64,000 nt of DNA from an uncultured Oscillospiraceae bacterium (GCA_910584715.1 CAJUAN010000006.1:70386-134385); one strand, 5' to 3'; shown: positions 52,249 through 60,456, numbered from the stretch's first letter. Notes: a model not told the origin generated them from the letters alone. A program made the numbers and translations.

Positions 52249-52346
52249 AGAGCCGCATGTTCAGGGCTCTTTAAGTTATCGGTCGGCAGTCGCAGGCTGC
52301 TGTTTGGTGCGCCCTGTTTCAGCGAGTTTTATTGAAAAGGCAGGTG
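52249..52346 (+). ncRNA. ribosomal protein L21 leader
   Basis: The leader starts AGAGCCGCATGTTCAGGGCT, a hairpin (AGAGCC with GGGCTCT), followed by further pairing segments (GTCGGCAGTC ... GGCTGCTG; GCGCCCTG ... CAGGTGCCGC) up to the ATG. Position right after the promoter and before rplU, and the overall shape, match the L21 leader RNA of Firmicutes, an autoregulatory site for the operon. Confidence 0.75.
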
Positions 52347-52353
52347 CCGCAAA

Positions 52354-52668
52354 ATGTACGCAGTTATCGAAACCGGAGGAAAGCAGTATCAGGTAAAAGA
52401 GGGCGATGAGATCTTTATTGAGAAGCTCGACGTTAACGCTGACGATACCGTTACTTTCGACAAGATCATTGCTGTCGGAAAGGACAGCGGTCTTGAGGTA
52501 GGCGCTCCCTACGTAAGCGGAGCAACAGTTGAAGCTAAGGTAATCAAAAACGGTAAGGCTAAGAAGATCACCGTTTTCACCTACAAGCCCAAGAAGGGTT
52601 CTTCCCACAGAAAGCAGGGTCACAGACAGCCTTATACGAAGGTTCGTATCGACGCTGTAAAGGCGTAA
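52354..52668 (+). CDS. rplU: 50S ribosomal protein L21
   Basis: Binds 23S rRNA. MYAVIETGGKQYQVKEGDEI is the diagnostic N-terminus, and the end KPKKGSSHRKQGHRQPYTKV is typical. Length 104. GGCAGGTG precedes the ATG. The next gene is rpmA, with no ysxB/prp between them. Confidence 0.97.
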   Translation: MYAVIETGGKQYQVKEGDEIFIEKLDVNADDTVTFDKIIAVGKDSGLEVGAPYVSGATVEAKVIKNGKAKKITVFTYKPKKGSSHRKQGHRQPYTKVRIDAVKA

Positions 52669-52719
52669 GCAATCTGAACTATTTAAGTTAAGCAATTCAG
52701 TTACCGGAGGTGTATTTAA

Positions 52720-52974
52720 ATGGCACATAAAAAGGGTATGGGCTCTACCAAAAACGGCAGAGATTCCGAATCGAAACGTCTCGGCGTTAAGAGAGCTGAC
52801 GGTCAGCACGTTCTTGCGGGCAATATTCTTGTCCGTCAGAGAGGTACTCACATTCACCCGGGTGAGGGCGTAGGCAGAGGCTCTGACGATACGCTTTTCG
52901 CTACAGTAAGCGGAAAGGTTAAGTTTGAGCGCGTTGGACGCGACCGTAAAAAGGTAAGCGTATACGCTGAATGA
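52720..52974 (+). CDS. rpmA: 50S ribosomal protein L27
   Basis: Near the peptidyl-transferase centre. It starts MAHKKGMGSTKNGRDSESK directly, without the N-terminal extension (typically ending in FFA before the AHKKG) that Prp protease removes in many Firmicutes. Length 84. ACCGGAGGTG precedes the ATG. Followed by a strong terminator. Confidence 0.97.
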   Translation: MAHKKGMGSTKNGRDSESKRLGVKRADGQHVLAGNILVRQRGTHIHPGEGVGRGSDDTLFATVSGKVKFERVGRDRKKVSVYAE

Positions 52975-52989
52975 TTACGGAAAGTATTT

Positions 52990-53032
52990 AACTTCCGCGG
53001 AGAAAGTGATTTTTCCACGGAAGTTTTTGTTT
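52990..53032 (+). terminator. terminator after rpmA
   Basis: AACTTCCG...CGG pairs with CC.CGGAAGTT and is followed by TTTGTTT. Confidence 0.88.
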
Positions 53033-53070
53033 AAAATCTCCCGAAGAGATGCATTCTCTCGGGAGATTTT
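53033..53070 (-). terminator. terminator of the azlCD transcript
   Basis: AAAATCTCCCG-AGAGA pairs with TCTCT-CGGGAGATTTT around TGCAT with one bulge. On the minus strand it lies just after the azlD stop and ends in TTTTAAA. Confidence 0.85.
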
Positions 53071-53074
53071 GATG

Positions 53075-53389
53075 TTATAACGGAAAGATAAGATACAGTA
53101 CAAAATCAACGGCAATAGCGGCGAGAACGCATACAATAAGCGGGGCTTTTTTCCATGCAAGAAATCCCGCCGCGAATCCTCCGGTAATGCCTATCCACGG
53201 CCTGTTTGAGTCAACGGTGAATACTCCCGGAAAAATAAGCGCGGACATTGCGGTATACGGTATCAGTTTCAGAAATTTTTCAATTTGGGATCCAAACTTC
53301 ATTTTGTCGATTAGAACGGCGGGGATAGCCCTCGGAATGTATGTAACCGCTGCCATTCCGACTATAAGAAAAATAATTTCAGCATTCAT
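53075..53389 (-). CDS. azlD: AzlD family branched-chain amino acid exporter subunit
   Basis: Small membrane protein of 104 residues with four predicted helices; partner of AzlC in branched-chain amino acid export. YIPRAIPAVLIDK and RPWIGITGGFAAGFLAWKKA match the AzlD family. The ATG at 53389 lies 9 bases after AAGGAGG and overlaps the end of azlC by 11 bases, a coupled pair. Confidence 0.9.
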   Translation of the reverse strand: MNAEIIFLIVGMAAVTYIPRAIPAVLIDKMKFGSQIEKFLKLIPYTAMSALIFPGVFTVDSNRPWIGITGGFAAGFLAWKKAPLIVCVLAAIAVDFVLYLIFPL

Positions 53390-54098
53390 TTGCGGAATCC
53401 TCCTTTTTGTCGGAGTCAACAAAAAATACGCCTATTGCCGCGCATATCAGCGTGGAGACGATCAGGGACCAGCTTGACGCCATAAATTGGTTTAGGACAG
53501 TATTTACCGCCGCCGTAAAGACAACAAGCAGCCCAAGACGGGAGCTGCGTTTCAGATCGGGAATTATCAGCGCTATGAACATTGCGTAAAGAGCTATTCC
53601 GAGACTTGCAGTCAGCAGCGGCGGAAGGAAATCGGAAGTAAAAGCTCCAATTGCCGAGCCTGCCACCCATGAAAGGTACGTAACGGAAATGAGTCCCATG
53701 AAGTATGGCATTGTGCAGTTTTCCTGCTTTGCTGTGGTAAACACAGCAAAGGATTCGTCGGTTACTCCGAAAGCCGCAAGCAGCTTTGCGGAGGTCTTTT
53801 CGGAGCGCATTTTATTCATAATGCAGGTGCTCATAATAAGGTGCCGCAGATTAAGTATAAATGTGGTCAGTATCATTGCGGCAATGCCCGCTCCATGGGC
53901 GTACATTCCTACAGCCATCATCTGGCTTGCTCCCGCAAAAACAGCTATTGACATAAAAACTGTCTCCGGAGCGGAAAACCCCGCGTGTCTTGCCATTATC
54001 GCGTAGGCTATCCCGATCGGTATAAATCCGAAAATTATCGGTACTCCCGACTTGGCTCCCGCTTTGTACTGTGTTTTGGTGTTATTATTGTCCGACAT
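53379..54098 (-). CDS. azlC: AzlC family branched-chain amino acid permease
   Basis: Membrane protein of 239 residues with about six to eight helices. PIIFGFIPIGIAYAIMARHA, FAGASQMMAVGMYAHGAG and LRHLIMSTCIMNK are the family blocks. With AzlD it exports branched-chain amino acids or analogues. Own promoter; AAAGGA is about 10 bases before the ATG. Confidence 0.92.
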   Translation of the reverse strand: MSDNNNTKTQYKAGAKSGVPIIFGFIPIGIAYAIMARHAGFSAPETVFMSIAVFAGASQMMAVGMYAHGAGIAAMILTTFILNLRHLIMSTCIMNKMRSEKTSAKLLAAFGVTDESFAVFTTAKQENCTMPYFMGLISVTYLSWVAGSAIGAFTSDFLPPLLTASLGIALYAMFIALIIPDLKRSSRLGLLVVFTAAVNTVLNQFMASSWSLIVSTLICAAIGVFFVDSDKKEDSANEC

Positions 54099-54145
54099 TT
54101 TACGCTGTTCCTTTCCATGCGGTATTCATTGTTCGGTAATATTTT

Positions 54146-54174
54146 ATTATAGCATTTTATGTACCGAAAATCAA
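54146..54174 (-). promoter_or_regulatory. promoter for azlCD
   Basis: Minus strand TTGATT (54174-54169), 17 bases, TATAAT (54151-54146), preceded by TGC. Confidence 0.8.
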
Positions 54175-54235
54175 TACTTACGGTTCGGATTGGGCTTATA
54201 CAAAAAAATATGTGAAAAATTGTGAAAAATGTCAA

Positions 54236-54264
54236 TTGCTGCAAGCTGTTGGGTGTGCTATTAT
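54236..54264 (+). promoter_or_regulatory. promoter for the RRXRR-like gene
   Basis: TTGCTG (54236-54241), 17 bases, TATTAT (54259-54264) with TGC ahead of it. Confidence 0.72.
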
Positions 54265-54271
54265 AGTAATC

Positions 54272-54362
54272 GGGGAGTGGCACCCATAACAAAAAACGGC
54301 AGGACACTTAGTAAAACCAAATATGAAAGTAACAAGGGGGAGGACACCCATGGCAAAAAACG
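54272..54362 (+). repeat. duplicated translation-start region
   Basis: GGGGAGTGGCACCCATAACA at 54272 is repeated as GGGGAGGACACCCATGGCAA at 54337, both continuing AAAAACG. The downstream copy holds the ribosome site and ATG of the gene; the upstream copy has ATA in place of ATG. Confidence 0.7.
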
Positions 54363-55489
54363 TTATTGTTACAGACGAATTTGATAACCGAATCGGTCTG
54401 ACGTACCCCAAAAGGGCGCGGGGACTGATAAAACACGGTCGGGCGGAGTACGTCTCGGACGACCGTATAAGGTTGCTCAAAGGCGCTCATGCTCCGTCCG
54501 CGAATAACGATACGGAGGATATAAAAATGAGTAATATTATTAATTTCAACGCCCAAGAGTTCAAATTCGACGAAAGCTGTCAGTCAATGGACGACACACC
54601 CGTAAATGCAGGCAGCAGAATGTTCATTTCCGACTTTAAGGGAGATAACGTTCAGGTCTTTGAGATCGGCGACTGGGGCTGGACTTGGTCGCAGATAAAG
54701 TGCGACAAACAACTTGAACCCAACACCGACTATGTGTTCCGCTTTGCGGTGCAGGGCGGCGCGAACAATACGGGGGACGGACAGTCCCACTTTATGGTGA
54801 TCCACGACAAGGATTGGGACAATAAGTTGGAGTACCCGCTTGAAAGAAGTCGTTTCAAGCCCTCGCTGAGCAAGAAATCAGAGGACGGTTTCTTGAGGGT
54901 CTACGAGATTCCATTTAATAGTGGAAGCGGCAACGTGCGGTTTGTGTTTACTGCTCTCCATTTTGTGGAAACAATTATGCCCGCCTACGAGCTTGAAGCC
55001 TACGCAGGACTTGAAGATCAGACCTACGATCAGCTTTGGCAGGAAATTCAGGAACGCGGAAATGGGAATAATTTTCACGGAAATTGGAACCGCGGTGCCC
55101 TTGATCTTAGCGGAGCTGTAATAAACAGCAGCCGTTTGATCAAAAAATTTATGAAAATGGCTGAAAGAGGAATTGCCGTTGATTTGAGCGGTGCGGTGCT
55201 TGGCGGAGATGACGCGGATCATGATGACGAATTCTTTTGGGACAGCAAAGCTGCCGAGGTCGATGCTAAAGCGGAGGAGTACGACAGAAAAGCCGCCGAA
55301 GCCGACGCAAAATGGGAGCGTTCGTACGGGACATACGAGGAAGTAAGGGAGACGTTGAAGCGGGCTTATGCCGATACGGAATTGCTTTATAAGTCTGCTC
55401 CCGAGGGAAGTCCCGAAAAGAATGCGCTTAAAGCGAGTTTGGACGGTATGAAAGCAAGTCTGGACGGCTTGGCTGACACATTTGAATAA
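54350..55489 (+). CDS. protein with RRXRR-like N-terminal domain and helical C-terminus
   Basis: A 379-residue cytoplasmic protein. Residues 1-45 (VIVTDEFDNRIGL, TYPKRARGLIKHGRAEYV, IRLL) resemble the small RRXRR domain found at the front of HNH/IscB-type nucleases, but no nuclease motifs follow. Residues about 60-230 form a beta-rich part (DWGWTWSQIKCDKQL, YVFRFAVQGGANNTG, FMVIHDKDWD, VRFVFTALHF) like a carbohydrate-binding jelly roll. The rest has DLSGAVINSS/DLSGAVLGGD repeats and a charged helix rich in KAAEADAK. Start set by AAGGGGGAGG. Function unknown. Confidence 0.72.
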   Translation: MAKNVIVTDEFDNRIGLTYPKRARGLIKHGRAEYVSDDRIRLLKGAHAPSANNDTEDIKMSNIINFNAQEFKFDESCQSMDDTPVNAGSRMFISDFKGDNVQVFEIGDWGWTWSQIKCDKQLEPNTDYVFRFAVQGGANNTGDGQSHFMVIHDKDWDNKLEYPLERSRFKPSLSKKSEDGFLRVYEIPFNSGSGNVRFVFTALHFVETIMPAYELEAYAGLEDQTYDQLWQEIQERGNGNNFHGNWNRGALDLSGAVINSSRLIKKFMKMAERGIAVDLSGAVLGGDDADHDDEFFWDSKAAEVDAKAEEYDRKAAEADAKWERSYGTYEEVRETLKRAYADTELLYKSAPEGSPEKNALKASLDGMKASLDGLADTFE

Positions 55490-55526
55490 TTTTTACTCAA
55501 GGCGATGAATAATTTTTAGCGAAAGT

Positions 55527-55557
55527 AAGTCCCTCGGCTTTGTCGGGGGACTTTTTT
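55527..55557 (+). terminator. terminator after the RRXRR-like gene
   Basis: AAGTCCC pairs with GGGACTT around a short TCGGCTTTGTCGG inner stem and is followed by TTTTC. Confidence 0.88.
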
Positions 55558-55585
55558 CAATTCTGCAAAAATTTTGTTAAAATAC

Positions 55586-55614
55586 TTGCAAAAGTAAAAA
55601 AAGTGTGGTATAAT
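55586..55614 (+). promoter_or_regulatory. promoter for the SRP RNA
   Basis: TTGCAA (55586-55591), 17 bases, TATAAT (55609-55614) with TGG before it. Confidence 0.85.
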
Positions 55615-55645
55615 ATTAAATACTTAGCGGATTTATCCGATATAT

Positions 55646-55750
55646 AGGTGTGCGGGCCCTGTGCAACAAAGCACCGTGAACCATGTCAGGCGGGGAACCG
55701 AGCAGCATTAAGCGGAACGTTTCGTGTGCCGCAGCAAGCCTGCACACCTA
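55646..55750 (+). ncRNA. ffs: signal recognition particle RNA, small bacterial type
   Basis: AGGTGTGCGGGC (55646-55657) pairs with GCCTGCACACCT (55738-55749), closing a roughly 105-nt rod. The apical part CATGTCAGG-CGGGGAACCG-AGCAGC contains the conserved Ffh-binding loops (GTCAGG and AGCAGC) and the GCAGCATTAAG seen in Firmicutes. A promoter ends 32 bases upstream. Location ahead of dnaX matches Bacillus scr. With Ffh it directs ribosomes to the membrane. Confidence 0.9.
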
Positions 55751-55793
55751 TGTACCGGATATATTTTATTTTTCAGGGTGGTGCGCTATCGCA

Positions 55794-56759
55794 ATGCGTG
55801 AAAATTATAACAGACGCCTCCCAAGCCTATGGGACAGATTTTCCGCTTTTATTGTAAGAGTTATTCCGTGGGTGGCGGCTCACGTTTTTCTGGGACTTTG
55901 CATAGGAAGTCTTTATGCAATTGAACGGTACGGTGCGGAAAATGCCGAAGCGTACTATTTTCCTCCGCTCGTCGGTGCGGCTGTGGCTGCCGTACTCGGA
56001 TTCTGGGCATATTATTCTTTCGGCAGAAACAAGTCCGAATATGAATCAAACAGACTCGGCAATTTCGACAGAGCGCTTGTTTTCGGGTATTTTTCGGGCG
56101 TGGAAGCAAAGCTTCTCCGCGAGGCTGTAATAGATATGCATTTGGCGGATCTTAACGGCGCGCTGGAAAAGTTCAAGTCGCTGGAGGAAAAAGAGCTTCC
56201 CGACGATAAACGGTCGGTGCTGTGCTTCTATATGGGACGCTGCTATCAGCTTATGGGATATCCCTCAAACGGCGTTAAGTACTTTCAGGAGGCTCTTGAC
56301 AAAGGTCTGAAATTAAGCGATACATACCTTTTGACAGCAAGATGTCTTACTCAGAACGGCAGGTTTGACGAGGCTTTGGAGTGTTACAACGCTTTGCTCG
56401 AAAAGGATTGCTATTTTGATTTCATATACACGGATATGGGAATTGCCTGTCTCAAAAAGGGAGATGGAGAAAAGGCTTTGGAGTACTTCAACAAGTCCAT
56501 TGACGAAGGAAAAAATTATTCCTTTGCTCTGGGGGGCTGCTCTTTGGCTTATTTGCAGACGAAAGATCTGGACAAAAGCAGGGAATACTACAAAAAAGCC
56601 CTGACAAACAACATGGACGATGTAAATGGATTCAAGATATTTTACTGCAATATTGCCGAAGCGGTGGGACTTCTTGACGAGATAGACCCGCAGATGAAGC
56701 AGCGTTCCGAGAGCGTGTTCGATCGGGATTTTGAGCAGGACGACGAGATTATCAGGTGA
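55794..56759 (+). CDS. membrane-anchored TPR protein
   Basis: A 321-residue protein with two N-terminal transmembrane helices (about 18-40 and 52-72) and cytoplasmic tetratricopeptide repeats (about 115-290), for example ALEKFKSLEEKELPDDKR, GVKYFQEALDKG, ALECYNALLEKD and ALEYFNKSIDEG. Interaction partner unknown. The reading frame is open back into the SRP RNA, but the ATG at 55794 is the first after the RNA and has AGGGTGG upstream. It lies 21 bases before dnaX, likely in the same transcript. Confidence 0.82.
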   Translation: MRENYNRRLPSLWDRFSAFIVRVIPWVAAHVFLGLCIGSLYAIERYGAENAEAYYFPPLVGAAVAAVLGFWAYYSFGRNKSEYESNRLGNFDRALVFGYFSGVEAKLLREAVIDMHLADLNGALEKFKSLEEKELPDDKRSVLCFYMGRCYQLMGYPSNGVKYFQEALDKGLKLSDTYLLTARCLTQNGRFDEALECYNALLEKDCYFDFIYTDMGIACLKKGDGEKALEYFNKSIDEGKNYSFALGGCSLAYLQTKDLDKSREYYKKALTNNMDDVNGFKIFYCNIAEAVGLLDEIDPQMKQRSESVFDRDFEQDDEIIR

Positions 56760-56780
56760 TCAAGTAAGGAGCGATCAGTT

Positions 56781-58382
56781 ATGTATAAGGCGCTGTACAG
56801 AAAATACCGTCCGGCTACCTTTGACGACGTTGTTTCCCAGCCTCATATCACAACTACGCTGCGAAACCAGATAGTTTCGGGCAAGACTGCTCACGCTTAT
56901 CTTTTTACGGGTTCCCGCGGTACCGGCAAGACTACTTGCGCAAGAATACTTGCAAAGGCTCTGAACTGTCTGCACCCCGTGGACGGAAATCCTTGCCTTG
57001 AATGCGAGATATGCCGCGACGCGGACGATAACGCTCTTTCCGATATTATAGAGATAGACGCCGCTTCAAACAACGGCGTGGACGACGTCCGCGACCTGAG
57101 GGACGGCGCGGTCTACACTGCCGAGAGGTGCAAATACAGAGTCTACATCATAGACGAGGTCCATATGCTCACCAAGGAAGCGTTCAACGCGCTCCTGAAA
57201 ATAATGGAGGAACCGCCTCCACACGTTAAGTTTATTCTTGCAACGACCGAGATACACAAGGTTCTGCCGACTATTCTGTCACGCTGCCAAAGGTATGATT
57301 TCCGCAGGATACTCCCTAAGGACATTACCGAGCGGCTCCTGTACGTGGCAGAGCGGGAGAAAATTTCCTTGGATCCGGAGGCTGCCGAACTTATTGCAAA
57401 AACCGCCGATGGGGGAATGAGGGACGCGCTTTCTTTGCTTGACCAGTGCATTGCCTTTTCCGATAACGTTACCCTCGATATTGTGTCGGGAGCTGCCGGT
57501 ATTGCGGGAAGGGAGCCGGTCTTTGAAATACTCGAAGCCGCCGCGGATAACGACGCGGCAAAGGCTATCGGCGTTGCGGACAAGCTTTACGGTATGTCAA
57601 AGGATATGCAGAAGCTCTGCGACGAGCTTATAGCCCAGTTCAGAAATATTATGGTGGCAAAGGCTGTACCCGAAAATCTTGACCTGCTTGTCTGTATGCC
57701 GAGCGAGCTTGAAAAAATAAAGGCTTTAGCCGAACGGCTTTCCATGGAGGATATCATGGGCAAGCTGGAAATACTCCAGTCCTGTAACGAGCGTATCGCA
57801 AGGGTAAGCTCCAAGCGGGTGGAAATGGAAATGTGCCTGATAAAGCTTTGTACGGCGCAGAACAAGGCTTCCGTAGGAGAAGCGGCAAACGCAGAGCTGT
57901 TGGCGAAGATAGATATGCTTGAACAGCGTATCGCTTCGCAGCCTGTTCAAGCGCAATCTGCGCAATTTGCGCAGTCGGCTCCCGTTCGGGCTCAGAAGCC
58001 GCAGTATGCTCCTAAGCAGCAGTCTGAAACAAGCGACCTGTCTAAAATGAAGCCTGAGGACTTCGTAACCGAGGACAGGTGGCAGGAAATACTTGAAAAG
58101 TTCGCTGAAATATGTCCGTCGGTAAGCGGCGCGCTTAATGGCTCATACGCTGTAAAGGGCGGAGGCTATATGCTGATCTATACCGAAAACAGCTTCTTTT
58201 TGCAGCTGCTGCGGAACAAGGAAAATGCTGCGAAGCTTCAAGAAGCCATAAAGCTTGTCACGGGCGGAATGTTCTCTATCAGAGCTAAATGCACCGCTTC
58301 TGCTGAAAACGGCGGGGACAAGCTTCAAAGCGTACTTCAAAAGGCGAGGGACAATAATATTCCCGTTGACAGCAGCGAGTGA
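56781..58382 (+). CDS. dnaX: DNA polymerase III subunits gamma and tau
   Basis: Clamp-loader ATPase. MYKALYRKYRPATFDDVVSQ, Walker A GSRGTGKTT (about 45-53), zinc module with CLHPVDGNPCLECEIC, Walker B VYIIDEVHML, and SENSOR-1 ILATTE. Residues about 390-420 are a Gln/Ala-rich linker (QAQSAQFAQSAPVRAQKPQ), followed by a tau-type C-terminal domain. At 533 residues it is shorter than E. coli tau. No slippery A-run for gamma frameshifting was obvious. Confidence 0.95.
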   Translation: MYKALYRKYRPATFDDVVSQPHITTTLRNQIVSGKTAHAYLFTGSRGTGKTTCARILAKALNCLHPVDGNPCLECEICRDADDNALSDIIEIDAASNNGVDDVRDLRDGAVYTAERCKYRVYIIDEVHMLTKEAFNALLKIMEEPPPHVKFILATTEIHKVLPTILSRCQRYDFRRILPKDITERLLYVAEREKISLDPEAAELIAKTADGGMRDALSLLDQCIAFSDNVTLDIVSGAAGIAGREPVFEILEAAADNDAAKAIGVADKLYGMSKDMQKLCDELIAQFRNIMVAKAVPENLDLLVCMPSELEKIKALAERLSMEDIMGKLEILQSCNERIARVSSKRVEMEMCLIKLCTAQNKASVGEAANAELLAKIDMLEQRIASQPVQAQSAQFAQSAPVRAQKPQYAPKQQSETSDLSKMKPEDFVTEDRWQEILEKFAEICPSVSGALNGSYAVKGGGYMLIYTENSFFLQLLRNKENAAKLQEAIKLVTGGMFSIRAKCTASAENGGDKLQSVLQKARDNNIPVDSSE

Positions 58383-58491
58383 CGCGGATAACGCAAGATC
58401 GCCCGAAAGGGTTTGATGTTTGATAAATGTAAAATAGCTCACCGTCGGGGCAGTAAAGTAAAATCCACAGCGGCGGAGAAAGGTCAAAACA

Positions 58492-58839
58492 ATGAAAGCA
58501 AGATTACCTCAGGGAATGGGCGGCGGCGCCCAGAATATGAACAGCATGATTAAGCAGGCACAGAAAATGCAGACCAAGATCACCGAGCTACAGGAGGACA
58601 TCGAGAACAGGGAGTTTTCAACTACCGTAGGAGGTGGAGCCGTTGAGGTAACGATGTCCGGCAAAAAAGAGATCAAAAAGCTCGTTATCAAGCCGGAGGT
58701 CGTTGACCCAGAGGACGTGGAGATGCTTCAGGACTTGATAATCAGTGCGTTCAACGACACCGTAAAGCAGATAGAGGAGACCACCGAGACCGAAATGGGC
58801 GCTATCACCGGCGGAGTTTCCTTCCCCGGTTTGTTCTGA
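58492..58839 (+). CDS. YbaB/EbfC family nucleoid-associated protein
   Basis: A 115-residue dimeric DNA-binding protein. QAQKMQTKITELQEDIENRE forms the coiled helix, then VTMSGKKEIKKLVIKPEVVD and the Gly/Phe C-terminus GGVSFPGLF. The N-terminus MKARLPQGMGGGAQNMNSM is Gly/Met-rich as in relatives. GAGAAAGGT precedes the ATG. dnaX-ybaB-recR is the conserved order. The 109-base gap before it shows nothing definite. Confidence 0.93.
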   Translation: MKARLPQGMGGGAQNMNSMIKQAQKMQTKITELQEDIENREFSTTVGGGAVEVTMSGKKEIKKLVIKPEVVDPEDVEMLQDLIISAFNDTVKQIEETTETEMGAITGGVSFPGLF

Positions 58840-58862
58840 TTTCCTCATAGCGGAGGTGTTCT

Positions 58863-59465
58863 ATGGCTAATAATACCGCGCTTCCTCTTGTGCTTCTTGC
58901 GGAGCAGTTTGCAAAGCTGCCCGGAATAGGCATGAAAAGCGCACAGCGGCTTGCGTACTACGTTATGGGCATGACTGACGAGGATGTCAGGGCTTTTGCT
59001 GACGCTCTTATCCGTGCTCACGAAACGGTCAGATGCTGCTCTGAATGTCAGAATCTGACTGAGGGAGAGTTGTGTCCAATATGTTCGGATGATTTGAGGG
59101 ATAAAGGTACGATCTGCGTCGTGGAGACTCCCAAGGATATCGCGGCGTTTGAGCGTACCAACGAATACAAGGGCGTATATCATGTCCTGCATGGGCTTAT
59201 TTCTCCGCTGGACGGAATTACGCCCGACAAAATACGCCTTAAGGAGCTTTTAGCCCGCATACAAAAGGGCGGGGTAGAGGAGGTCATAATGGCTACGAAT
59301 CCCACGGTCGAGGGCGAGGCTACGGCTATGTACATCTCCAAGCTGCTCAAACCCCTGGGAGTGCGTGTCACACGACTGGCTTTCGGGCTTCCTATCGGCG
59401 GTACGCTGGAATACGCCGACGAGGTTACTCTTTTTAAAGCCCTTGAAAACAGGAACGAGATTTAG
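58863..59465 (+). CDS. recR: recombination protein RecR
   Basis: Works with RecO in loading RecA on gapped DNA. An N-terminal helix-hairpin-helix (KLPGIGMKSAQRLAYYV), a zinc finger with CSEC and CPIC (about 58-72), and a Toprim domain (ICVVETPKDIAAFERT ... VIMATNPTVEGEATAMYI). Length 200 is normal. GCGGAGGTG precedes the ATG. Confidence 0.95.
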   Translation: MANNTALPLVLLAEQFAKLPGIGMKSAQRLAYYVMGMTDEDVRAFADALIRAHETVRCCSECQNLTEGELCPICSDDLRDKGTICVVETPKDIAAFERTNEYKGVYHVLHGLISPLDGITPDKIRLKELLARIQKGGVEEVIMATNPTVEGEATAMYISKLLKPLGVRVTRLAFGLPIGGTLEYADEVTLFKALENRNEI

Positions 59466-59476
59466 GAGATACCGAA

Positions 59477-60092
59477 ATGAAAGCAAAAAATCTTGCATCA
59501 CTGCTTTTAGCAGTGTTGTGCATTGTGTTTGCGGGTTGTACGGATAACACTGTTTACAGCTCCCGCGTACGGCTTCCATATGGGCGATACCGACGGTGGT
59601 GCGCTGGAAGCGGTATGGTCGAACGGGTTACTGGATAACCAAAGACGGCAAGGTGTACAGCTTTGACTTTGATTTCGGCGCGTTTTCCGATAAGTATGAC
59701 TGGTCGGACGAAAGCGTTTCATCTGCGGTCGCCGCGCTCCCGTGTGCGCATATTATTTGCCGTGATGGCGATAAGTGGTATGCTTACAGGCTTTTTTCAT
59801 CGTATTACGACGAGCCGGCTCCCGATTATATTTCGGCGGAGTTTGTCGTACAAACAGCGGCAATGAGGAATAGTTGTACGGTATGCATTTTGGGGTAGAT
59901 GTGTGTCTCGGCTGCGAGTGGTACAATGTGCCGACGGTCACCGGAGAATGGGGCTTTACTGACATTGGGCTGATTTTAATGCCTGAACAGTCATGAGAGA
60001 AAGTATACGATTTGTCGATGTACGGCAAATTACCTCCTGGTCAGTACCATGTTTTCGCTAATGGCTGTATTGTTGAATTTATTGTTTTGTGA
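59477..60092 (+). pseudogene. decayed lipoprotein gene
   Basis: The ATG at 59477, 12 bases after recR, opens a signal peptide with lipobox FAGC (NLASLLLAVLCIVFAGCTDN) but the frame stops at 59638. Recognisable pieces continue in other frames: GYWITKDGKVYSFDFDFG and DKWYAYRLFSSYY (59626-59830), WYNVPTVTGEWGFTDIG (about 59920-59970) and a C-terminal VYDLSMYGKLPPGQYHVF ending at 60092. At least two or three frameshifts and stops separate them. The last piece resembles Ig-like domains of secreted clostridial proteins. Confidence 0.78.
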
Positions 60093-60148
60093 ATCTATAC
60101 AATTAAGTGTATTGCTATTTGTTATAAACGACGAATTTATCTAAAAAT

Positions 60149-60177
60149 ATTGACAAACAATGCAAAATGTGATAATA
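60149..60177 (+). promoter_or_regulatory. promoter for the tRNA-Gln pair
   Basis: TTGACA (60149-60154), 17 bases, TAATAT (60172-60177). Confidence 0.82.
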
Positions 60178-60216
60178 TATATAAGTCGCTTGAATAGCTT
60201 TGCTGATTCCGAACAT

Positions 60217-60292
60217 TGGGATATAGCCAAGCGGTAAGGCAGCGGACTTTGACTCCGTCATTTCGGTGGTTCGAATCCACCTATCCCAGCCA
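60217..60292 (+). tRNA. tRNA-Gln (TTG anticodon)
   Basis: Acceptor TGGGATA pairs with TATCCCA, followed by G and an encoded CCA. The anticodon loop CTTTGAC gives TTG. The T arm has GGTTCGAATCC and the D arm GCCAAGCGGTAAGGC. Confidence 0.96.
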
Positions 60293-60327
60293 GTCAAAAG
60301 GTTCGCTCTATCGGGCGAACTGTATAG

Positions 60328-60403
60328 TGGGGTGTCGCCAAGCGGTAAGGCACTTGACTCTGACTCAAGCATTACCGGGGTTCGAATCCCTGCACCCCAG
60401 CCA
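60328..60403 (+). tRNA. tRNA-Gln (CTG anticodon)
   Basis: Acceptor TGGGGTG pairs with CACCCCA, with encoded CCA. Stem CTTGA/TCAAG encloses loop CTCTGAC, anticodon CTG. It shares the D-arm sequence of its neighbour 35 bases upstream. A small hairpin GTTCGC/GCGAAC lies between the two and may guide processing. Confidence 0.96.
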
Positions 60404-60406
60404 CTT

Positions 60407-60456
60407 AAACCTCCGCAAATCCAATCTACAAAAGGATTTGCGGAGGTTGTTTTTTA
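60407..60456 (+). terminator. terminator of the tRNA-Gln transcript
   Basis: AACCTCCGCAAATCC pairs perfectly with GGATTTGCGGAGGTT (15 bp) and is followed by GTTTTTT. Confidence 0.95.

Noticed and set aside
55683..55793. Upstream extension of the TPR gene
   Set aside because: It lies within the SRP RNA gene; the ATG at 55794 is the first plausible start after the RNA.
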